A stretch of DNA of 64,000 bases from Runella limosa DSM 17973 (GTDB lineage Bacteria > Bacteroidota > Bacteroidia > Cytophagales > Spirosomataceae). The notes beneath the pieces are model-generated. The model searched no databases and was not told where the DNA came from. It was given only the letters and a program-made list of their open reading frames with translations. How positions within the stretch are numbered: the stretch's first letter is position 1; each line of letters starts with the position of its first letter. The position numbers were made by a program, and so were the translations under genes. Below are positions 59,863 through 64,000 of this stretch, in pieces. The DNA lies in contig NZ_KI519421.1 in assembly GCF_000482465.1 (NCBI RefSeq), positions 1 to 64,000 of the forward strand. The letters are read 5' to 3'.

Positions 59863-60855
59863 TCAGTGGACAACTGGGGGCAACTCAATACTCCAATCAA
59901 CTTCCGAAAGTCTTTTAGCAATCTTTTTTAAGGTTTCTGCTACCAGCGTGTCTTTTGGCAAAGCTCCGTACACCAAATTTTTAAATTCGCCATTATAGAC
60001 TCCTTTCAGCTCATTCCAGACATTTTCCGTGTCTGAAAAAATCAAGGCATCTTTCGGGTGAAAGGCCAGCCATTGATTATTATTTTTGAAGCTGGTGACA
60101 TCATCTTGCCCTACTTTTAAAAGCATTCCATCAAATGAAGGTGAGTAGAAGAACGCAGCGTACTCTTCCTGTTGCAGTAGCTGATGTAAATCGTAGGTGT
60201 GTCTAATTTTCTTTTTCAAGTCGCTGATGGGGTTCTCTGCGTAGGAGAAACGGACAAGGCTCATTATTTTTTCACAGAGCGTCCGGATAGGTTCCATCAC
60301 CTTCACTTCAAAGGGAAGCAACCCGTATTCTTCGGCAATATTCTCTTGGCGGTTGTCAAGCATCATTTTACCGATAAATGAATTCAGCTTTTTGGATGTA
60401 TAGGGCTCAAAATAGCCTAGCCAAGTAGCTTCTAAAACAATGACGTCTCTTATTTGTCCATAAATCCCTTTAAATTCTTTCTGAAAAGCATGGGCTGTTT
60501 TTCTGTTCATCCCTCTTTTGTGAGTGAGTCCCTCAATTTCTGTTTCAGGTAGGATTTCGTTGACGACCGATCCAATTTTTTTAAGCTTGGTAGTAAGTCT
60601 GTTATCCGTTTCTCCCTCTCTTCTCAACACGACTAAATCAATATCTTCAGAAAAGCGGTCTATCATGCTAAAGCATTTGGACAAGGCGGTGCCACCTTTA
60701 AAAATGGTATCTTCGCCAATGGGGTGTTGAAAAATAACATATAACGCATAGGTCACCCAATAGTCTTTTTCGACATAAATCGCTGCTATTTGCATTTGGT
60801 CAGCCGTGAACTGCACCGCCTGTCTGAAAAGAATTTTATTTTCGTGCAATCTCAT
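59863..60855 (-). CDS. abiEii: AbiEii toxin, nucleotidyltransferase
   Basis: A 330-aa DUF1814-type nucleotidyltransferase toxin of the type IV AbiE system. The motif FKGGTALSKCF (54-60) and SEDIDLVV with D71 and D73 form the nucleotidyltransferase site; YVEKDYWVTYAL (27-38) precedes them. An ATG at 60867 exists, but starting at 60855 creates the usual ATGA overlap with abiEi and matches the family beginning (MRLHENKILFRQ). Known AbiEii toxins transfer nucleotides to tRNA or similar targets and stop growth during phage infection. Confidence 0.9.
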   Translation of the reverse strand: MRLHENKILFRQAVQFTADQMQIAAIYVEKDYWVTYALYVIFQHPIGEDTIFKGGTALSKCFSMIDRFSEDIDLVVLRREGETDNRLTTKLKKIGSVVNEILPETEIEGLTHKRGMNRKTAHAFQKEFKGIYGQIRDVIVLEATWLGYFEPYTSKKLNSFIGKMMLDNRQENIAEEYGLLPFEVKVMEPIRTLCEKIMSLVRFSYAENPISDLKKKIRHTYDLHQLLQQEEYAAFFYSPSFDGMLLKVGQDDVTSFKNNNQWLAFHPKDALIFSDTENVWNELKGVYNGEFKNLVYGALPKDTLVAETLKKIAKRLSEVDWSIELPPVVH

Positions 60856-61577
60856 ACGATATTCCATTTTTCGGTGGTACTTAGGAACTTATTCAAGCCA
60901 GGTAATTTATATTTAGTAATGGGATTCAATGTTTTGTACAGAGAAAGGGTCAGTGATTCCTTCTTTAATTCATCCAAAAGTGCTCCCAATAAGGCCCTGG
61001 TCGCAGGCGGGTATTTCAACGCCAGACGAACTAGGGTGTTTAATTGATTGTCTGACAGTCCTTTCAAGATAGCGAGTAGGCGCTTTGCCGAGGATTGCAA
61101 ACTGGCATCAGGAATTTTTTTGATCGTGCGAATGGCATCCAAAATTTGCAGTAGAGGAATATTTTCTTTGGTAATGGTATTCTTTTGCTTCATAAACGAA
61201 ATCGTATAACGTTCCCTTTGAAAGGCGGGACGAACATCTCTTTTGCCGATTTGGATGGTATTACTGATTTGGGTAGTTAAACCCAATTGGTTATAAATGC
61301 TGTAACCCGTCAGGTATCCCGTAATCTTTCCATCCTCTTCGAGCAGGTCTTTGACTATCTGACTTTGGTTGGGAAGCAGCGGGCCAAAAACAGTATTTTC
61401 GGGCTTATAGTATTTGCCTTTTGAGAGTTTAGCGATTTTGCCTGCCTGCACCATACGGTTGAGGGCTTTTATCACCGCTTCCTTTTGACTTACCTCAGTC
61501 ATAAAATCAGCATAGGTAAAAACATAGCCCTTGGGCAATCTGTCTATTGCAGACACTATGTAATCAGATGTTTTCAT
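60852..61577 (-). CDS. abiEi: AbiEi antitoxin/transcriptional repressor
   Basis: A 241-aa AbiEi protein. The N-terminal winged helix spans 1-80 (DYIVSAIDRLPKGYVFTYAD, MVQAGKIAKLSKGKYYKPEN). The antitoxin domain contains ITGYLTGYSIYNQLGLTTQI and IQIGKRDVRPAFQRERYTIS. In the known system it represses its own operon by binding inverted repeats and blocks AbiEii without direct contact. The palindrome at 61605-61640 fits. Confidence 0.92.
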   Translation of the reverse strand: MKTSDYIVSAIDRLPKGYVFTYADFMTEVSQKEAVIKALNRMVQAGKIAKLSKGKYYKPENTVFGPLLPNQSQIVKDLLEEDGKITGYLTGYSIYNQLGLTTQISNTIQIGKRDVRPAFQRERYTISFMKQKNTITKENIPLLQILDAIRTIKKIPDASLQSSAKRLLAILKGLSDNQLNTLVRLALKYPPATRALLGALLDELKKESLTLSLYKTLNPITKYKLPGLNKFLSTTEKWNIV

Positions 61578-61592
61578 AAGAATATATTATCA

Positions 61593-61640
61593 CAAACATA
61601 CTAGATTTGTCCAGTTTATTAGTAAAAAAACTGGACAAAT
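61593..61640 (-). promoter_or_regulatory. abiE promoter with 13-bp palindromic operator
   Basis: A perfect inverted repeat, ATTTGTCCAGTTT (61605-61617) and AAACTGGACAAAT (61628-61640), separated by 10 bases, lies just upstream of a TATGTTTG -7 box (minus strand, 61593-61600). The abiEi ATG is 15 bases further on. AbiEi bound here would cover the promoter. Confidence 0.8.
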
Positions 61641-61772
61641 AAATGTTTAAAGATTACCTCTGTAAGGCGACAGATTTTCAAACGAATCAACAACAGCATC
61701 CAAATCGCAAGCTTTAGTTGCACAAGCAGTGGGGCAATGATAATCTATGTTAGACGGGCATTAATAGCCGTT

Positions 61773-62011
61773 GGGGGCATGATTGGGGGCATCCCACCGA
61801 AATGCCCATCATAATTACACTCAATTCAAGCACTTCGGAGGAAAATGGCGATGCGACATCCGGCACCATTCTTTTTTTTACTGACATTATTTCTCATTAC
61901 TGCTGCGAAAATTTCTCAATGTTCGCAGTACGTTAAAGCTATCCTTGGTTTAACCCTTACTACCTGTCATGCACCCACAGTAACCAAAAGTGGGGGCATG
62001 ATTGGGGGCAT
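61773..62011. repeat. Direct repeats upstream of the second integrase
   Basis: The 20-base sequence GGGGGCATGATTGGGGGCAT occurs at 61773-61792 and again at 61992-62011, a 219-base period; each is itself two GGGGGCAT boxes 12 bases apart. They flank an unlikely reading frame (61845-62069). They are candidate att or arm-type binding sites for the P4-type integrase. From 61641 to 62070 there is no supported gene. Confidence 0.7.
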
Positions 62012-62070
62012 GCAATGGCTGGTCGTGGCGGCTGTTTGCAGCCTCAGTATCAAGAATCAGGAGGTTTAAA

Positions 62071-63249
62071 GTGGCTTTATCGAACAGGGCCTGTCAGGCC
62101 GCCAAACCCAAAATCAAATCCTATAAAATGGCAGACGGGGAAGGCTTGTACCTTGAAGTCACCCCAGCGGGCACCAAACTCTGGCGGCTCAAATACCGAC
62201 TTTATGGCAAAGAAAAACGAATTTCGATTGGTGCCTACCCCGATGTCTCCATTGTGGGGGCTCGTCAGGCCAAAGAAGAAATAAAAAAAGAAATCAAGGC
62301 GGGTATTGATCCCGTCTTAAAACGCCAGCAAGCGGCTCAAATAAATGCGTTGAACCAACAGCTCGACTTTAAGTCGATGGCGATGGAATGGTACTGGAAA
62401 CAAATTCCCTTGTGGAAACCAAAACACGCAACAATCATCAAACACCGCTTTGAAAAATACGTATTTCCGTTTTTAGGGCACTTTCCGCTGACAGAGATAA
62501 AACCTTTGCAGATGCTGAACTGCCTACAAAAGATGGAGAAAACAGCGCCTGACTTAACCCGCAGGATGAAGGCCGCCTGTAGCCACGTCTTTAAATATGC
62601 CATTGCGACGGGCAGGGCCGAGAATGACCCTACGTATGGGTTAGAAGCCGCCCTTAAAAAATTTAAACGAGGGCACTATGCTTCTATTTCGGTCGATGAG
62701 TTTCCCGAATTTCTGACGTGCCTCAACGATTATCAACGCCATATTCATCGGCAAACCTTTTTAGCCCTCCACTTACTGCTTTTAACGTTTGTTCGCACCT
62801 GCGAACTGGTGGAAGCACGATGGGAAGAAATAAATTTTGAAAAAGCCATGTGGGTTATTCCTGCCCAACGCATGAAGATGAACCTCCCCCACGTTGTGCC
62901 GTTATCACGGCAGGCACTGGCCCTCTTTCAGGAGCTAAAAGAAATCAATGCTGGTCGAGAATTTATATTTACTGGGTATTACAACCCGAGAAAACCCATG
63001 TCCAAAAACACCATGCTCGTTGCCATCAAACGAATGGGGTACAATGGCAAAATGACGGGGCATGGATTCCGCGCCTTGGCGTTGGGGATATTAAAAGAAA
63101 AACTGGGCTATTCGCACGCAATTGCGGACAGGCAACTGGCACACGTCCCCAAAAGCAGTGTTGACCGAGCCTACGACCGAGCCCAGTTTTTGCCCCAACG
63201 TATCCAAATGATGCAAGAATACGCGGATTACATTGATAAAGTACGATAG
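62071..63249 (+). CDS. P4-type integrase of a second mobile element
   Basis: A 392-aa tyrosine recombinase with an N-terminal Arm-DNA-binding domain (DUF4102: ALSNRACQAAKPKIKSYKMA, LYLEVTPAGTKLWRLKYRLY). Catalytic residues are R242 (FVRTCELVEARW), H331 and R334 (GHGFRA), H358 (AHVPKS) and Y368 (RAYDRA). The open frame reaches TTG at 62002, but GTG at 62071 with an AGGAGG sequence in front is the better start. Such integrases insert at tRNA or tmRNA genes. Confidence 0.9.
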   Translation: MALSNRACQAAKPKIKSYKMADGEGLYLEVTPAGTKLWRLKYRLYGKEKRISIGAYPDVSIVGARQAKEEIKKEIKAGIDPVLKRQQAAQINALNQQLDFKSMAMEWYWKQIPLWKPKHATIIKHRFEKYVFPFLGHFPLTEIKPLQMLNCLQKMEKTAPDLTRRMKAACSHVFKYAIATGRAENDPTYGLEAALKKFKRGHYASISVDEFPEFLTCLNDYQRHIHRQTFLALHLLLLTFVRTCELVEARWEEINFEKAMWVIPAQRMKMNLPHVVPLSRQALALFQELKEINAGREFIFTGYYNPRKPMSKNTMLVAIKRMGYNGKMTGHGFRALALGILKEKLGYSHAIADRQLAHVPKSSVDRAYDRAQFLPQRIQMMQEYADYIDKVR

Positions 63250-63425
63250 GACAGCATTGCCCGAATTAGCAATCTTATTATCATCGCCACGCTTCCCTTC
63301 TTATTTATCATTAATGGAATCCTTTATCCATTGACTGTGAATATCTTCCTATCGTAAGATGACTATATTCCTGTGACGGAAATCGCGTCAGGCAGGTAAT
63401 TGGTTTTGAACCACGAGGAGGGTGT

Positions 63426-63614
63426 ATGCAGAATACGAACGAACCGTTACTGGATCGAAAAAGTGCAGCTCGGTACCTTCGGGTATCCCCTGGTACATTG
63501 GCCGTTTGGGATTGTACCAAACGTTACGACCTCAAGCCCATCAAAATCGGACGCGCCGTACGTTACCGCCGCTCCGACTTGGACAAATTCATTGAGCAAC
63601 GCCTCAGTAGCTGA
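63426..63614 (+). CDS. Small helix-turn-helix protein, excisionase-like
   Basis: A 62-aa DNA-binding protein with a MerR/AlpA-type HTH: LLDRKSAARYLRVSPGTLAV, then KPIKIGRAVRYRRSDLDKFI. The family directs excision or regulates integrase genes in P4-like elements. A GAGGAGG sequence lies 4 bases before the ATG. It is located between the integrase and the primase-like gene. Confidence 0.85.
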   Translation: MQNTNEPLLDRKSAARYLRVSPGTLAVWDCTKRYDLKPIKIGRAVRYRRSDLDKFIEQRLSS

Positions 63615-63668
63615 CCGCGCTTACTTTTCTTCTTCTCCCCACCATCCCCAATTGAACGGAGCACCGCT

Positions 63669-64000
63669 ATGAACATAGCCGATGCCAAAACCATTCCTAT
63701 GACTGAAATTCTGGACAGGCTTGGAACACCTCCCCAACGCGTCACGCAACTCAAAGCGTGGTATCTTTCGCCTTTGCGCCAAGAAAAAACGGCCAGTTTT
63801 CAGGTCGATTTAAAATCTAACCTTTGGTACGACTTCGGCGAGGGAATGGGCGGCGACTTGGTGCATTTTGTGTGCCTCTACCTCAAATCCCACCGCCAAG
63901 ACCATACCGTTTCCGATGCCCTGCGCTGGATTAAAAACATGGTGGGAGCCGCCTACCAAATCACTCCCATTGTCTTTCCAGAAGAAAACCCACCCGATCC
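63669..64000 (+). CDS. Primase-like gene of the second element, truncated by window edge
   Basis: The first 110 codons of a protein starting MNIADAKTIPMTEILDRLGT. The segment YLSPLRQEKTASFQVDLKSN followed by LWYDFGEGMGGDLVHFV is the CHC2-type zinc-finger region of toprim primases in Bacteroidota mobilisable elements; the usual Cys residues are lost, as is common there. The toprim domain would lie beyond the window. Starts 54 bases after the HTH gene. Confidence 0.75.
   Translation, partial: MNIADAKTIPMTEILDRLGTPPQRVTQLKAWYLSPLRQEKTASFQVDLKSNLWYDFGEGMGGDLVHFVCLYLKSHRQDHTVSDALRWIKNMVGAAYQITPIVFPEENPPD

Noticed and set aside
61845-62069. 74-codon frame between the integrase direct repeats
   Set aside because: It runs through the direct repeat and into the integrase upstream region; no family features, and it is likely non-coding.

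Overview
The window comes from a Bacteroidota genome, most likely of the order Cytophagales (Runella/Spirosoma-type). Several signs point there: secreted proteins ending in the 3-coathanger stack domain, choice-of-anchor Q beta-helix repeats, a DUF4197 lipoprotein-sized protein, promoter boxes of the TAnnTTTG type, and native genes with almost no Shine-Dalgarno sequences. Genus is an inference; no complete RNA gene is present to test it.

Positions 1 to about 37,060 are ordinary chromosome. An IS3-type insertion sequence enters from the left edge and has cut a secreted or carbohydrate-binding-like gene. Next come a small membrane protein between two 50-bp repeats, a large beta-helix surface protein and an SMP-30 lactonase. 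The cell-shape pair mrdA (PBP2)-rodA follows with a kinase-fold gene, then DUF4197, cinA, an E2 acyltransferase, GNAT/LysR genes, a five-haem cytochrome and a VWA protein. The sulfur-mobilisation group sufS-sufE-DUF59 with a bacilliredoxin contains a toxin-antitoxin pair. The ribosomal operon rpsF-rpsR-rplI, an M48 protease, and the set SGNH protein-tsaE-ald-two small genes-DUF1684 come next, then Gfo/Idh/MocA, an alpha-hydroxy-acid oxidase with an Mpo1-like protein, and a large secreted metzincin protease.

At about 37,070 lies the 3' half of a CAT-anticodon tRNA gene, and from there to the right edge the content is accessory. A tyrosine integrase begins the island and is followed by two decayed copies of an integrase 3' end. 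Then comes a four-gene operon: type III methyltransferase, type III restriction subunit, a 1075-aa SNF2 helicase with a degenerate PLD-like N-terminus, and DUF4391. A convergent PD-(D/E)XK nuclease gene, a decayed AbiEi gene, DUF2958 and a serine recombinase follow. Immediately after the recombinase is a compact peptide-modification cassette: a 62-aa putative RiPP precursor overlapping a radical SAM/SPASM enzyme with a PqqD-like N-terminus. Next are a frameshifted membrane protein gene, a complete qatABCD anti-phage operon and an abiEi-abiEii toxin-antitoxin pair with a clear palindromic operator.

At about 61,770 a second mobile element starts: direct repeats, a P4-type integrase, a small helix-turn-helix (excisionase-like) gene and the beginning of a primase-like gene that runs off the right edge. 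The region from 37 to 61.6 kb is thus a defence island at a tRNA site. It combines restriction, Qat and abortive infection, with the precursor/radical-SAM cassette as the least explained cargo.
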